A DNA stretch of 58,494 nucleotides from an uncultured Clostridia bacterium (GTDB taxonomy: Bacteria; Bacillota; Clostridia; Oscillospirales; Ruminococcaceae): positions 1 through 58,494 of the forward strand of contig CANQNG010000009.1 of the NCBI GenBank assembly GCA_947625155.1, written 5' to 3'. The notes under the pieces were generated by a model. The model saw nothing but the letters and a program-made list of their open reading frames with translations, ran no database searches and was not told the DNA's origin. Positions 58,361 to 58,494 of the stretch are shown piece by piece (positions within the stretch are counted from its first letter, which is position 1; each line of letters starts with the position of its first letter). Position numbers and translations under genes: made by a program.

Positions 58361-58494
58361 GAGAGTCGATATGTGTAAAGCACTTGAAGATCTGAGAGCC
58401 GAAGGCATGGCTAAAGGTGATTATTTCACCCCTTGGAACGCACCAATCCGCAACAAGGAAAACGGCAATCCGAATCAAGGAACGCACCAATCCT
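58361..58494 (+). pseudogene. Duplicated fragment of the Rpn C-terminal region
   Basis: 58361-58418 repeats 58099-58156 exactly (58 bp), placed 15 bp after the stop codon of the nuclease gene. It opens a new frame at ATG 58371 (MCKALEDLRAEGMAKG...), which leaves the nuclease sequence after 16 codons and is still open at the window edge. A 15-bp sequence GGAACGCACCAATCC occurs twice (58435-58449 and 58479-58493, 44 bp apart). It is probably the scar of a recombination event. Confidence 0.6.

Noticed and set aside
58435..58493. Possible CRISPR array start (15-bp repeat seen twice)
   Set aside because: Only two copies are visible before the window ends; the unit is short, the 29-bp gap is partly similar in sequence, and no cas gene is present.

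Overview
The window looks like a chromosomal segment of a moderately GC-rich Gram-positive anaerobe, most likely a Ruminococcus or close relative (Oscillospiraceae). The pointers are a BspA-type leucine-rich-repeat protein with a C-terminal type I dockerin, a type IV pilus locus of the kind cellulose-degrading ruminococci use, the Firmicute order SRP RNA-dnaX-ybaB-recR, RNase J, GdpP, AGCS and CsoR families, and strong TTGACA/TATAAT promoters with 17-bp spacers. The genus is inference; no database search was possible.

Layout. 1-760: the 3' end of a 5S rRNA, tRNA-Met and an Rrf2 regulator. 775-6160: a secreted LRR-dockerin protein on the minus strand, diverging from a copper operon (csoR, copA) with two CsoR-type operators; copA ends in an extra metal-binding domain that has its own ribosome binding site. 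6200-10075: a secreted protein made of ten ~115-residue repeats. 10091-15820: a RING-like membrane protein, a three-gene cell-wall cassette (SpoIID-like and peptidoglycan-binding domains) behind a sporulation-type promoter, and a YdbS/YdbT pair of PH-domain membrane proteins. 15855-19046: an AGCS symporter and a degenerate sugar-nucleotidyltransferase/phosphomutase-like protein. 19147-28567: a core cluster of RNase J, GdpP, L9, DnaB, TilS and FtsH. 28580-33425: small membrane proteins, purA, a four-helix membrane protein with KGAPVL repeats, and a lone phage-baseplate-like gene. 33465-44091: glycogen synthase and branching enzyme, the galactose genes galK and galE, an SCP2-domain/AT-hook fusion, and SRP RNA-dnaX-ybaB-recR. 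44406-57281: a TetR regulator followed by a type IV pilus cluster (pilC, a pilM-pilN fusion, pilO, a large pilus-associated protein, two prepilins, pilD on the opposite strand, pilB, pilT). 57285-58494: an Rpn/PDDEXK nuclease with a partly duplicated tail.

Three kinds of non-coding structure stand out. A 173-bp MITE-like element with 18-bp terminal inverted repeats occurs twice (19233-19405 and 44220-44392), both times in the 5' leader of a gene. A two-hairpin REP-like palindromic repeat occurs three times (two copies facing each other upstream of purA, one upstream of galK), with changes that keep its stems paired. The middle ~2 kb of the large pilus gene is strikingly AT-rich compared with its ends and neighbours.

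The best candidates for something undescribed are the MITE-like element in the RNase J leader, with an upstream reading frame that ends on the RNase J start codon; the SCP2-AT-hook protein; the pilM-pilN fusion operon with its mosaic pilus protein; and the SpoIID/peptidoglycan-binding cassette with its sporulation-type promoter.
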